A DNA stretch of 62,855 nucleotides from Lachnospiraceae bacterium (GCA_022797535.1 JAAWKU010000002.1:1-62855); one strand, 5' to 3'. Counted from the stretch's first letter, positions 1-9,379 are shown. The notes: generated from the letters alone by a model not told the origin. Numbers and translations are program-made.

Positions 1-498
1 GTAGATCTCTTCCACGGACAGTCCCCCTCCCAACACTTTCTCAAAAAAGCGCCTTCTGGAAAACTGCTCGTACTCGTGCATCTCCTCCTGGTAGATGGCC
101 TGGTAGTCGCCGGGCTCCGCCGCCTGCTCGATTTTCTCCCTCAGTTCCACCAGCACCTTCTTCATGGTCTGCCTGGTGACAGGCTTCAGCAAATATTGCT
201 CCACCCCCAGGCTGATGGCTGTCCGGGCGTACTCAAAGTCGTCATAACCGCTCATAATGAGGATCCTGGTTTTGGGAAATTCCGCGCTCACCATTCTGGC
301 CAGAGAAAGACCATCCATAAAAGGCATCTTAATATCCGTTATCAGCACGTCCGGACGGGCCTGGCGGATCAGCGGAAGCGCCATTTCCCCGTCCGCCGCT
401 TCCCCCACGAATCGGTATCCGTACTGCTCCCAGGGTATGGTGTTCTTAAGTCCCTCCCTGATCACGGCTTCATCTTCTACCAGAAACAACTTTAACAT
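1..498 (-). CDS. YesN-type response regulator, receiver domain (partial, runs off left edge)
   Basis: The 166 visible residues form a CheY-like receiver: the acidic pair in LFLVEDE, the phospho-acceptor Asp55 in VLITDIKMP and the conserved Lys105 in YLLKPV. After about residue 120 a charged linker begins and the frame stays open to base 1, so the C-terminal output domain is not seen. An AraC-type helix-turn-helix is expected because the partner kinase is of the YesM class. The gene starts 11 bp after the sugar-binding lipoprotein stop, in the order kinase, binding protein, regulator. It probably controls carbohydrate-uptake or degradation genes; the target is not visible. Confidence 0.9.
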   Translation of the reverse strand, partial: MLKLFLVEDEAVIREGLKNTIPWEQYGYRFVGEAADGEMALPLIRQARPDVLITDIKMPFMDGLSLARMVSAEFPKTRILIMSGYDDFEYARTAISLGVEQYLLKPVTRQTMKKVLVELREKIEQAAEPGDYQAIYQEEMHEYEQFSRRRFFEKVLGGGLSVEEIY

Positions 499-509
499 GC
501 CTCACCTCG

Positions 510-1544
510 TCAATAATTTCTTTGGTCCAGATACTCGCCCACATTCTCCGGCGTAAAGACCTGTTCCTCAATATAAAAGGTCTTTTCCACATCCTCTCCC
601 CGCTCCAGGGCCCGGATGACTTTCTCCACCCACTCCCCCTGCTCCGGGTTGCACTCGATATCCACGTTGATCACACCCTGTTCCACCAGCTTCAGCGCGG
701 ATTTCACGGCATCAAAGGATACCACGATTACATCCCCCTCCACGCCCGTGGTGATACCCCGACGGCTCATGGCCTCCAGCGCCCCAAAGGTCATATCGTC
801 GTTCTGGGAGATTACCACGTCAATCTCCTCATATTTATCCAGAAGGTTATCCATGACTTCCCGCCCTTTGGCCGTGGTATATTCCGCATCCACCTGTTCC
901 AGGATGGTCCAGTTGCTGTGGGTGACAGCCACCTCCTGGAAGCCTCTGGTCCTGCCTATGGCGGAAGTGGCGCCCTCGGTTCCCTGCAGTACCACGATAC
1001 GGATCTCTTCTTCCTCCCGCCCCTGCTGCTCCAAATATCCCTCCAGCCATTCCCCTGCGTTCCGGCCCTCTCCGTGAAAATCCGATCCCACCCAGGCCGT
1101 ATACAGGGTATGGTCTTGTACATCCACCTGTCTGTCCATGAGGATCACCGGGATTCCCGCATCCCTGGCTTCTTGGAGCACCACGTCCCAGCCGCTCTCC
1201 GTAATGGGAGAAAACACAATGTAATCCACCTGGCGGGATATAAAACGCCGGATGGCCTTAATCTGGTTCTCCTGCCTCTGCCTGGCGTTGCTGAAAAGCA
1301 GGAAATACCCTCTGTCGTTGGTGAAAACCTCCTGTATGGAGGCAGTGTTGGCAGTCCTCCATACAGACTCGCTGCCCACCTGGGAGACTCCCACTACCAC
1401 CAGGTTTTCATCCACTGCAGGCTCCTCCTCTTCCCCGCTGATCCGAAACTGTCCTGCGCATCCTCCCAGGACCAGTGCCAGAAGGCCCAGGAGAAAGCAG
1501 ACTTTCCTGCCCGGGGATATGTCCCTCTGTGTCTTTATCGCCAT
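510..1544 (-). CDS. Sugar-binding lipoprotein (YtfQ/RbsB-like periplasmic-binding fold)
   Basis: The product is a membrane-anchored solute-binding protein of the ribose/galactose class. The N-terminus has a basic stretch, a hydrophobic core and a lipobox ending LGGC, so the mature protein is an exported lipoprotein. Later segments such as QGTEGATSAIGRTRGF and SQNDDMTFGALEAM resemble YtfQ-type sugar-binding proteins. I chose the ATG at 1544, preceded by GAGGAAGGT, over a GTG at 1592 that would place a hydrophilic tail before the signal peptide. No permease or ATPase gene is next to it. It sits between a YesM-like kinase and its regulator, so it may present sugar to the sensor rather than feed a transporter; that is inference. 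Confidence 0.85.
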   Translation of the reverse strand: MAIKTQRDISPGRKVCFLLGLLALVLGGCAGQFRISGEEEEPAVDENLVVVGVSQVGSESVWRTANTASIQEVFTNDRGYFLLFSNARQRQENQIKAIRRFISRQVDYIVFSPITESGWDVVLQEARDAGIPVILMDRQVDVQDHTLYTAWVGSDFHGEGRNAGEWLEGYLEQQGREEEEIRIVVLQGTEGATSAIGRTRGFQEVAVTHSNWTILEQVDAEYTTAKGREVMDNLLDKYEEIDVVISQNDDMTFGALEAMSRRGITTGVEGDVIVVSFDAVKSALKLVEQGVINVDIECNPEQGEWVEKVIRALERGEDVEKTFYIEEQVFTPENVGEYLDQRNY

Positions 1545-1601
1545 ACCTTCCTCTTTCTGCCGGACAGAAATGCCGCCCCACGGAATTTCCACGCTGCCGT
1601 G

Positions 1602-3122
1602 TCAATCCTGCTTCCGTCCTGCGCCATCGTCCGGGCGCGGCCCCTCTTCGGCTATCCGGACAGCAGGTATGACCAGTTCCACCATGGTTCCCCTTCCCTT
1701 GTCCGAATGGATCCGAAGACCATATTCCTCCCCGAAATACATATGTATCCGCTCGTTTACATTGGCCAGGCCAAAGCCCTTTTCCGCCTCCTTACAGGGA
1801 CGTTGGATCTCCCGCCGCAGCTGCTCCAGTTCCTCCCGCTCCATGCCTGCGCCGTTGTCCCGCACCACCAGACGGATTATATTTCCATCCTTCTCTCCAT
1901 GAATATGGATATAACCCCTGGCCCTCTTATACTTTATACCGTGGTACAGGGCGTTTTCCACCAGAGGCTGCAACGTCAGTTTGGGAATCTGAAAGTCGTA
2001 CACCGTCTGATCCAGCCGGATGTCATACTCCAGGATGTCCCGGTAGCGCATTCCCTGAATCTCCAGATAGCTGCGGATATGTTTCTCTTCCTCCCGGATG
2101 GTGATGATTTCCTTCCCCTTACTGAGCACCAGCCGGAAAAATCCGGAAAGTGTAATCACCATATTGACTGCCTGATCCGTCTCATTGCCCTCAATGAGCC
2201 AGACAATGGTATCCAGGGTATTGTACAGGAAATGAGGATTGATCTGCTCCTGTAAAAGCCGCAGATCCATCCGGCGCATCTTTTCCTCGTCCTCCCGGAT
2301 CTTGTGGATCAGCGTCTGAATATTTTCCGCCATGTTGTTGAAACCCTGCCCCAGGGCGGCGATCTCATCCCGGGTGTGTATCCGGGCCCTGACTGAAAAA
2401 TCCCCCTCGGCCACCTTCTCCGTGGCATCATACAGTTCCTGAATCGGCTGCAGAATCCCCTTGGCGATCAGGAACGTTGTGCCCACCACCATCAGCACCA
2501 GCGCCGCCGCGAGAACACTGCACAGGATCAGGAATTGGTTGATCTGCTGGTGTAATTGCCGGCTTACCTTCTCCATACTCCTGGTCTGATAATGGATATA
2601 ATATTGAATATCTTCCTGAATCAGTTCCGTCAATATGTAGATATTATTGTCCAGTTCCTGGATATTTTCGTTGTAGTTGCCCCCCGCCAATGCGCTCTCC
2701 CGCATATAATCCACCCTTTTCTCCAGGGTGTCAATATTTCGCAGCATGCTCTGGAGCCACATCATGCTCTCCCCTTCGGTAGTCATATCCATCAGCCGGG
2801 AAAATGCCTCCCTGCAGTCCCGGATCAGTTTGTAAGGATCCTGCAGCGCCGGATCCTGGGCAATCTCATCGAAGGACACATAGCCCACCACCAGTTTATA
2901 CAGGCTTTCGTCCATCTCTTCCTTAAAAACCAGGTTGTAGCTATTGGCTATGGTTATATTATTCACTATATCATCGTAATTTCGGCTGTAGTTGAGCATG
3001 GAGGTGAGAAGATACATGGCCAGCAGCAAAAAAGGCAGAACCGCTGTCAACGACATTAACACCAGTTTGCGGCGGATGGAAAAACGAATACTCCTTTTCT
3101 TCTGATTATGCGCCAAAGCCAA
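1602..3122 (-). CDS. YesM-type sensor histidine kinase
   Basis: This membrane sensor kinase has a transmembrane helix at about residues 19-43, an extracytoplasmic sensing region to about 195, a second helix at about 196-221, a HAMP linker (about 222-275), a His_kinase domain with the phospho-acceptor His297 in QINPHFLYNT, and a C-terminal HATPase with DNGAGM and GFGLANVNERI. This is the LytS/YesM architecture that pairs with AraC-type regulators. The open frame begins with TTG at 3122, preceded by a G-rich stretch; no better ATG exists before the first helix, so the exact start is uncertain. The binding lipoprotein and regulator follow directly and likely share its transcript. Confidence 0.92.
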   Translation of the reverse strand: MALAHNQKKRSIRFSIRRKLVLMSLTAVLPFLLLAMYLLTSMLNYSRNYDDIVNNITIANSYNLVFKEEMDESLYKLVVGYVSFDEIAQDPALQDPYKLIRDCREAFSRLMDMTTEGESMMWLQSMLRNIDTLEKRVDYMRESALAGGNYNENIQELDNNIYILTELIQEDIQYYIHYQTRSMEKVSRQLHQQINQFLILCSVLAAALVLMVVGTTFLIAKGILQPIQELYDATEKVAEGDFSVRARIHTRDEIAALGQGFNNMAENIQTLIHKIREDEEKMRRMDLRLLQEQINPHFLYNTLDTIVWLIEGNETDQAVNMVITLSGFFRLVLSKGKEIITIREEEKHIRSYLEIQGMRYRDILEYDIRLDQTVYDFQIPKLTLQPLVENALYHGIKYKRARGYIHIHGEKDGNIIRLVVRDNGAGMEREELEQLRREIQRPCKEAEKGFGLANVNERIHMYFGEEYGLRIHSDKGRGTMVELVIPAVRIAEEGPRPDDGAGRKQD

Positions 3123-3253
3123 CCCCCATCTGCCCGCCGGGCGTTTTATCGTAATATTTCATGCCTGTAAGAAACGGAAACTCTGCCTGAGCCGGTTGTC
3201 TGGCAATGCCCCGTCCCATCACACGGACATGGTCCGAAAAATGGTATCTCCCT

Positions 3254-3868
3254 TCAGGACAGACTCCAGAAAGCAGTCTTGTCACGAAAGAATTCCACAA
3301 ACCCTTCGTATCCCACCAGGTCGTCCGCATCGTGGGCGTTGACATCATAATAATATGCCCCGTCCTCCAGTCTCCTGGACAGACTGTCCAGAGGAAAGCC
3401 CGGACGACGGATTTCATGGGGCCTGGCTGTAAGCAGGAAGCGCCGGCTGGCCAGGCTCTCCTCCATGGATTCATACACATGTTCCCGGTCCAGAACCAGG
3501 CAGACTGCATTTCGGTATCTGGCTGTCAAATCTCCGTAACGGGCTGCCAGTCCTCCATAGTAGTCCATCATAGCCTGGTCATCCAGGTAGACGCCCTGGG
3601 GGGAACGCACATGCAGCCCCGGCTGCAGTTCCCGGGGCAGTCCTTCCAGATACAGCCCTGAATCGCAGGAAAACAGCGGAACGCGGTAGTGGCCATAGTA
3701 AAAAAGCGCCTTCTGACGGGCGTTTTCAAGAGGGCTGCCGCCCTCCTCCGGCGCCACAGGCACCTGCTCCATATCCCTGAGACTGGCCAGGCTGATGCCC
3801 AGAGGCTGCAGGGCATCTCTCATGGCCGTGTATTTGGCCGGATTGGTGGTGGCATATAGCAGCCGCAT
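3254..3868 (-). CDS. rdgB: RdgB/HAM1-family non-canonical purine NTP pyrophosphatase
   Basis: Proteins of this family hydrolyse ITP, XTP and dITP to monophosphates, keeping deaminated purines out of nucleic acids. The 204-residue length fits. The N-terminal ATTNPAKYTAM corresponds to the family's substrate-binding start, and SCDSGLYLEGL and AYYYDVN lie at expected positions. The match is looser than in typical RdgB: the family's usual FGYDPIF-like motif near the middle is not recognisable, so substrate range may differ. It starts 3 bp after the TrmL-fusion stop and is probably translated from the same message. The symbol is by family only. Confidence 0.75.
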   Translation of the reverse strand: MRLLYATTNPAKYTAMRDALQPLGISLASLRDMEQVPVAPEEGGSPLENARQKALFYYGHYRVPLFSCDSGLYLEGLPRELQPGLHVRSPQGVYLDDQAMMDYYGGLAARYGDLTARYRNAVCLVLDREHVYESMEESLASRRFLLTARPHEIRRPGFPLDSLSRRLEDGAYYYDVNAHDADDLVGYEGFVEFFRDKTAFWSLS

Positions 3869-3871
3869 AGA

Positions 3872-4909
3872 TCATTCCCCCTGTCTGGTATATTGCTTTC
3901 CCGCTTTCTCTATATAGTGCTCCGCATTGCGGCGGCTGGCCCGAACCTCTTCCTCCGTTACCCGGCGTTTGACGCGCCCGGGACTGCCCATCACCAGACT
4001 GTTGTCCGGGATCTCCATACCCTGGGTCACCAATGCGCCTGCGGCGATAACGCAGTTGCGCCCGATGCGGGCATGGTTCATGACGATGGCCCCCATGCCC
4101 ACCAGGGTGTTGTCTCCCACCCGGCAGCCGTGAAGAATGGCGCCATGCCCCACGGTCACATACTCCCCCAGATCCACTTCCCCTCCGGGATCCATGTGCA
4201 GCACCGCATTGTCCTGGATATTGCTGCCCCGGCCCACACGGATGGGGCCGTCATCCGCCCGCAATGTGGCATTGTGCCAGACACTGGTATCCGCCGCCAA
4301 AGTCACGTCCCCGGACAGACAGGCGCTGGGAGAGAGGTAGGCAGCCCCAACTGTTTCAGAGCATACCGCTCCCGTACCGTCATCCCTGTCGCCTGTCAGA
4401 CTGACCTGGCGGGGCCTCTCCTGCCAGGTCAGCCGGTGCAGGGCCCCCTGTTCCTGCAGCCCCGGAAATCCCTGCTGGCGCAGCGCCTCATAGAGTACAA
4501 TGGCCACAGAGTTGGATAGATTCAGGGAACGGATATCTGGCAGCATGGGGATGCGGATACAGTATTCCTGATTTTCCACCAGCAATTCCTCCGGTATCCC
4601 GGCGCTCTCCTTGCCGAACATAATATAATCCTCCGGCCCGAAATCCGCCTCCGTATAGCATCTTCCGGCCTTTGTGGTGGCCATCCAGATCCTGGCTCCC
4701 GGATGTGTCTCCCGAAATTCCTCAAAGTTTATATACCGGGTCACATCCAGCTTCTTCCAATAGTCCATACCGGCCCGGCGGATGGATTTCTCATCCAGAC
4801 TAAACCCCAGGGGCTCGATCAGGTGCAGGCTGACTCCGGCCGCCACGCAGGTGCGTCCGATATTGCCGGTATTGGCCGGGATTTCCGGCTGATGTAGCAC
4901 AATATGCAT
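3872..4909 (-). CDS. trmL: TrmL tRNA 2'-O-methyltransferase fused to gamma-carbonic anhydrase-like domain
   Basis: One 345-residue frame holds two domains. Residues about 1-160 are a complete SPOUT methyltransferase of the TrmL type, which 2'-O-methylates the wobble base of tRNA-Leu: NTGNIGRT near the start, FGKESAGIP at about 98-106 and the knot motif RSLNLSNSVAIVLYE at about 127-141. A linker of about 25 residues follows. Residues about 187-345 are a left-handed beta-helix of the gamma-carbonic anhydrase family, with the three candidate metal ligands His238, His255 and His260 in NAVLH, VGHG and ILHG. Both halves look intact. These domains are normally separate proteins. It is followed by rdgB after 3 bp. 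Confidence 0.9.
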   Translation of the reverse strand: MHIVLHQPEIPANTGNIGRTCVAAGVSLHLIEPLGFSLDEKSIRRAGMDYWKKLDVTRYINFEEFRETHPGARIWMATTKAGRCYTEADFGPEDYIMFGKESAGIPEELLVENQEYCIRIPMLPDIRSLNLSNSVAIVLYEALRQQGFPGLQEQGALHRLTWQERPRQVSLTGDRDDGTGAVCSETVGAAYLSPSACLSGDVTLAADTSVWHNATLRADDGPIRVGRGSNIQDNAVLHMDPGGEVDLGEYVTVGHGAILHGCRVGDNTLVGMGAIVMNHARIGRNCVIAAGALVTQGMEIPDNSLVMGSPGRVKRRVTEEEVRASRRNAEHYIEKAGKQYTRQGE

Positions 4910-4957
4910 AGTATCCTCTTTCCCACATATCCTTCAGCTGTTTTCAGGAAGGCAGGA

Positions 4958-6133
4958 CTATGCCTGCCTGGCCTCCCGTAGCCTGGTGACAAAACGATTT
5001 AATCGGGACATGGCCTCCCGCAGCGTATCCAGAGAGTAGGCATAGGAGATTCTTAAAAAGCCCTCACCGCTGTCCCCAAAAGCCGTGCCTGGCACGGCGG
5101 CCACTTTCTCCGCCTCCAGAAAGGCATTGGCGAACTCCTCACTGGTCATGCCAAACTCCCTGATACAGGGAAATACATAGAAGGCGCCGAAGGGTTCAAA
5201 ACATTCCAGTCCCATCTCCCGAAAGGCGTTAAGCAGAAAGCGCCTGCGCTGGTTGTAGGAAAGTTTCATCTCCTCCACATCCCCGTCTCCGTTTTTCAGC
5301 GCCTCCACAGCCGCGTACTGGCTGGTGGTAGGGGCGCACATAATGGCAAACTGGTGAATCTTAGTCATCTGCTCTATGATGGCGTGGGGCCCGCAGGCAT
5401 AACCCAGCCTCCAGCCCGTCATGGCGTAGGCCTTGGAAAAACCGTTGATCAGGACAGTCCTCTCCTGCATACCCGGCAGGGCCGCGATAGACACATGTTT
5501 CTCCTTGTAAGTCAGTTCACTGTAAATCTCATCAGACATGACAAATATGTCATGTCTAATAATCACCTCCGCAATGGCCTCCAGATCCTTCCGCTCCATA
5601 ATGGCTCCGGTGGGATTGTTGGGAAAGGGCAGAATGAGAACCTTAGTCTTGTCTGTGATGGCTTCTTCCAGTTCCCCGGCTGTCAGGCGGAACTCGTTTT
5701 CCGCCTTCAGGTTCAGGATCACCGGCTTTGCCCCTGCCAGGATGGCACAGGGTTCATAGGACACATAGCTGGGCTGGGGGATAATCACCTCATCCCCGGG
5801 ATTGATCATAGCCCGCAGACCTATGTCGATGGCCTCAGAACCGCCCACAGTGATCACCACCTCTTTGTCCCAGGCATATGTAATTCCCTGTTTTCTCTTT
5901 AAGTAATTGCACACTTCCTGGCGCAGCTCCTTCAGACCTGCGTTGGAGGTGTAGAAAGTTCTGCCCCGCTCCAGGGCGTAGATCCCCTCGTCCCGGATGT
6001 GCCAGGGCGTATCAAAATCCGGCTCGCCCACACCCAGGGAAATGGCGTCTTTCATTTCGCTGACAATATCAAAAAATTTTCTGATACCAGAGGGCTTAAG
6101 CGCAACCACCTGGTCTGATAATGGATTTCTCAT
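4958..6133 (-). CDS. PLP-dependent class I/II aminotransferase
   Basis: This 391-residue cytoplasmic enzyme has fold type I aminotransferase features: NNPTG (about residue 170), a pyridoxal-phosphate Lys in NGFSKAYAMTGWRLGY (about 235-250), and a C-terminal arginine in GFLRISYA that binds the substrate carboxylate. It resembles the aspartate/aromatic aminotransferases that follow an Lrp regulator in Firmicutes. The start codon overlaps the Lrp stop by 4 bp (ATGA), so the pair is translationally coupled. Amino-acid specificity cannot be read from sequence alone. Confidence 0.92.
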   Translation of the reverse strand: MRNPLSDQVVALKPSGIRKFFDIVSEMKDAISLGVGEPDFDTPWHIRDEGIYALERGRTFYTSNAGLKELRQEVCNYLKRKQGITYAWDKEVVITVGGSEAIDIGLRAMINPGDEVIIPQPSYVSYEPCAILAGAKPVILNLKAENEFRLTAGELEEAITDKTKVLILPFPNNPTGAIMERKDLEAIAEVIIRHDIFVMSDEIYSELTYKEKHVSIAALPGMQERTVLINGFSKAYAMTGWRLGYACGPHAIIEQMTKIHQFAIMCAPTTSQYAAVEALKNGDGDVEEMKLSYNQRRRFLLNAFREMGLECFEPFGAFYVFPCIREFGMTSEEFANAFLEAEKVAAVPGTAFGDSGEGFLRISYAYSLDTLREAMSRLNRFVTRLREARQA

Positions 6134-6612
6134 GGCGTAATTTTCTCCCTCTCGTCCTCATTTTTCTGTACAAAGACAGTCCCATGATCCTTATACTTTT
6201 TCAGGATAAAATGGGTAGATGTGCTGAGCACCCGGTCCAGCGTGGAAAGTTTGTCGGACACAAAGCTGGACACTTCCCGCAGGGTCTTGCCCTCCAGGAT
6301 CACCATCAGGTCAAAGCCGCCGGATATCAGGTACACACTTCTGACTTCGGGATAGCGGTAGATACGCTCCGCCATGCTGTCAAAACCCTGGCCCCTCTGA
6401 GGAGTTACCCGCACCTCGATCAGCGCCGTCACTTTCTCATTGGAGGTTTTCTCCCAGTTCACCAAAGTATGGTAACCGCAGATCACACCCTCCTTCTCCA
6501 TAATTTCCAGTTCGTTTACCACGTCCGTCTCCCGGACACCCAGTATGACAGCCAGTTCCTTTAAGTCGATACGGCTGTTTTTCTCAATGATGGACAACAA
6601 CTCTTCTCTCAT
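6130..6612 (-). CDS. Lrp/AsnC-family transcriptional regulator
   Basis: The 160-residue product has an N-terminal winged helix-turn-helix (about residues 1-60, with LKELAVILGVRETDV as the helix pair) and a C-terminal RAM ligand-binding domain (about 70-145, including VYLISGGFDLMVILEG). Such proteins sense amino acids and assemble as octamers. I chose the ATG at 6612, which follows AAGGAG, rather than an upstream alternative in the same frame. The overlap with the aminotransferase start suggests that the regulator controls that operon, perhaps autogenously. Confidence 0.9.
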   Translation of the reverse strand: MREELLSIIEKNSRIDLKELAVILGVRETDVVNELEIMEKEGVICGYHTLVNWEKTSNEKVTALIEVRVTPQRGQGFDSMAERIYRYPEVRSVYLISGGFDLMVILEGKTLREVSSFVSDKLSTLDRVLSTSTHFILKKYKDHGTVFVQKNEDEREKITP

Positions 6613-6735
6613 ATGATATCTCCTTATTCTATATGCAACGACTCTCTTTCGGTACACAGCCCCCGGTACTCTCACCGGAGCATATTAATACCAATCCCCT
6701 CTGCGTCCGAAAATTCGCTGTTTATTTACCATTCT

Positions 6736-7776
6736 CTACCCCATGTATTTATAGATTTCGTCCTGGGCAGGCTTATCCAGATAACGTTTCTCATCCCCAT
6801 TGTAGAGCAGCCTGTCGCGGCCGGCCGTAGCCCGGCCTATGACCGCTGCGGGAATCCGTTCCGCTGCCAGCCTGTCTGCCAGCGCCTGCCCATGGTCCGC
6901 CGCCAGCACCAGGCAGCCGGAGGAGGCCAGCATATAAGGGTTCACTTCGCAGAATTCACAGATCTCCACCGTCTCCTGCCGGATGGGGATTTTTCGCAGG
7001 TCTATGGACAGTCCGACACCCGAACTCTCTGCCAGTTCCCAGAGAGCCGCCAGTATGCCGCCTTCCGAGGCGTCATGCATGGCCAGGATGCCGGACTTCA
7101 CGGCGGATGCGGCCTCCGGAATCACGGACAGATAGCGGTCAAATCCCTCCGCCGTCTCCACCATATGGGCAGGATACCGTTCCAGCAGCCGTTGCCTGTG
7201 GATCCGGGCCAGCAAGGCCGTGCCCTCCAATGCCACCCATTTGGTCAACACGATATCCTGGCCGGGACGGACTCCCCGGGTGACACACAGGGGTGTGACG
7301 GAATGCCCCGGGCCTGCGCCTCCCCCCAGGAGCTCACTGGCGTCGGCTTCCGGCCCCTCCATTGGGGTTCCGTATATGGTGACACAGGCCAGGGGGCAGT
7401 CCACATGTCGACTCACGGTGGTGTGCCCTCCGGCTATCTGCATCCCCATTCGGCGGCCGGTCTCCTCCGCCGCCTCCATAAGCTGTCTCAGCAGCGCTTC
7501 CTCCGCCGTCTCCGGCAGCATCAGGGTAAGCAGGGAGGCCAGAGGCCGGGCTCCCGCTGAAGCCGTATTGTTGGCACACCTGGTCAGCAGCCTGGCCATG
7601 TCCGCTCCCTCCGCCGCCGCAGCCTGGGCCACAGCGGATACACAGAGGCCGGAGGGCGCAAAAATGGCGCAGTCCTCCCCTATCCCTGCGCCACTTAATA
7701 CTTCCTGCCTTTTGAACCTGATCTGTTGTAACACGGAGCGTTTCAGAACGCTGTCTGATATTTTCCCTGGTCTCAT
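6736..7776 (-). CDS. AIR synthase-related protein (HypE/ThiL/PurM fold)
   Basis: The 346-residue protein has the PurM-like layout: an N-terminal ATP-binding half with GIGEDCAIF near residue 30 and GGHTTVSRH near 125, and a C-terminal half with HDASEGGILAAL near 230. The family includes AIR synthase, ThiL and the hydrogenase maturation factor HypE. The length fits HypE, but no hyp or hydrogenase gene is near and the HypE C-terminal cysteine motif is absent. The sequence ends KPAQDEIYKYMG. The reaction is therefore unassigned. The gene stands alone between the lrp operon and a VanW gene. Confidence 0.8.
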   Translation of the reverse strand: MRPGKISDSVLKRSVLQQIRFKRQEVLSGAGIGEDCAIFAPSGLCVSAVAQAAAAEGADMARLLTRCANNTASAGARPLASLLTLMLPETAEEALLRQLMEAAEETGRRMGMQIAGGHTTVSRHVDCPLACVTIYGTPMEGPEADASELLGGGAGPGHSVTPLCVTRGVRPGQDIVLTKWVALEGTALLARIHRQRLLERYPAHMVETAEGFDRYLSVIPEAASAVKSGILAMHDASEGGILAALWELAESSGVGLSIDLRKIPIRQETVEICEFCEVNPYMLASSGCLVLAADHGQALADRLAAERIPAAVIGRATAGRDRLLYNGDEKRYLDKPAQDEIYKYMG

Positions 7777-7859
7777 CCTCTGCCGTCCTCTCCGGCCGGC
7801 ACCTGCCCCGGCAGGTGCCCAGGCCGGACATTCCTCTTTTGCCGGCTCTCACTCTCCTG

Positions 7860-9344
7860 TTATTGTTGAGCGGCAGCAGCCGCCACTGCCAGCGCCTGCT
7901 GCTGGGCCACGATGGCAATTACGTTCCGCACATTGGCCACGCTGCCGCTGTTGATGGCATCAATGATAGCCGCATAAGCATTGGGGTCCGCCGTGGCTAC
8001 CCCCACATGGTAGCTGCTGGGCACCATCTTATAGGAACTGCTGTTGATCTGGGTGCGCTCCACCTCCACGCCGTTCTCCCTAACCACTTTCCACAGCTGG
8101 GCCTTATAGCCGATATGGGCGCTCTCACCCTTCACCAGATAGCCGATGGGCTGCGAAGCCTCTGCGTACAGCATCTCTCCGGGAGGGTTTATGACCTCCA
8201 GCACCTTACTCTCGTAAGTCACCGTTCGTTCGCTGCTGCGGGTCTCATGTCCGTAAATATTAAAGGTAATACGTTTTCCATCAATGATGCCTTCTATATA
8301 GACGGGAATATCCAAATTGTTTATAAATTTGAAATCCTTGCCGGAAGATTCCGCAATGGCCGCATCCGCCGAAGGATCCACATAAGTGACAATCATGGAA
8401 TGGTTGTAGCGCTGGGTCACTTCCAGCTCCGCCCGAAGCACCGCATTGTACAGCGTGGTGGACACCTGACAGATGCCGCCCCCGATGCTGTCCACCACCT
8501 TGCCGTTAAGATAGGAACCCGCCATAAAATATCCGTTCTGCTGTGTAAAAGGGGCAACCGCCTCATAGGTGGAGAACTCCTCCCCGGGATACAGGGTGGT
8601 GCCATTGATCAGATTGCAGCCATTGGTCACATTGGCGCTCCTGTCCGCCCCCGACGAAGAAAAAGATGTGGTAAAACTACCCAGCAGATCCGTCACCTGA
8701 GCCAGTTCCTGGGCAGACCCCTGAGGCTGTTCCTCAAAAATTTCCAGTCCTATGGTACAGGGCTGCAGGTCCCATTCCTTTGTCAGATATTCATATACAG
8801 TGTCAATGGATGTCTCCACGTCCAGCCTGTAGCCTGTCTGTCCCTCCACTACAGTAAACACGCCGTTTTCCCGCTTCAGGACAGCATTGACCACCGGCTG
8901 GTCATAGGCGCTGCACTGCTCTGCCAGAATCTGGTTGATGGCATGTATGTCATAGTCAAACGAAAGTTCAAAGTTCATAGGCTCCCGCTGCAAATCCTTG
9001 AGCATCTTGTAACGGACAATCACATTGCCCTGGGTGCCCACGGCCAGCGCCTGGTCCAGAATCTCCGGATTGCTCCAGCGGATGCCCAGTTCTCCTGCAG
9101 TGACCTGCACCTGCGCATCATTGGAGGTCAACAGGGTAATCTGCACAGGTTTCAGAGTCTCCTCTATATACTGCTCCACTGCCTGGGCGGCCTGCTGTTT
9201 GTTCATGCCGCTCAGGTCCATGCCCTGGATCAGCACACCCTCCTTCAGGGTGGCCTGACCCGCCGCCCGTACGGGCAGAGCCATGCAGCACAGTAACGCC
9301 AACGACAGAATTGCCAGACCCCAATACCTCACCCATCTTTTCAT
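7860..9344 (-). CDS. VanW-family exported protein with peptidoglycan-binding-like repeats
   Basis: The 494-residue product starts with a signal peptide (MKRWVRYWGL, hydrophobic core, PVRAAG). Two segments at about 30-230 resemble the putative peptidoglycan-binding domains that precede VanW, and the VanW domain at about 260-400 has the signature GGGICQVSTTLYNAVL. An Ala/Gln-rich tail ends the protein. Family members are linked to the cell envelope, but their reaction is not established. I chose the ATG at 9344, before the signal peptide; an upstream in-frame alternative would bury it. It follows a 34-residue membrane peptide gene by 35 bp. Confidence 0.88.
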   Translation of the reverse strand: MKRWVRYWGLAILSLALLCCMALPVRAAGQATLKEGVLIQGMDLSGMNKQQAAQAVEQYIEETLKPVQITLLTSNDAQVQVTAGELGIRWSNPEILDQALAVGTQGNVIVRYKMLKDLQREPMNFELSFDYDIHAINQILAEQCSAYDQPVVNAVLKRENGVFTVVEGQTGYRLDVETSIDTVYEYLTKEWDLQPCTIGLEIFEEQPQGSAQELAQVTDLLGSFTTSFSSSGADRSANVTNGCNLINGTTLYPGEEFSTYEAVAPFTQQNGYFMAGSYLNGKVVDSIGGGICQVSTTLYNAVLRAELEVTQRYNHSMIVTYVDPSADAAIAESSGKDFKFINNLDIPVYIEGIIDGKRITFNIYGHETRSSERTVTYESKVLEVINPPGEMLYAEASQPIGYLVKGESAHIGYKAQLWKVVRENGVEVERTQINSSSYKMVPSSYHVGVATADPNAYAAIIDAINSGSVANVRNVIAIVAQQQALAVAAAAAQQ

Positions 9345-9379
9345 AACAAACCAGCCTTTCTTGATAAACCATTGAAAAT

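Noticed and set aside
522-2255. Long plus-strand open frame of 577 codons
   Set aside because: It lies antisense to the lipoprotein and kinase genes, which have clear motifs; its translation is His/Leu/Pro-rich with no family features.
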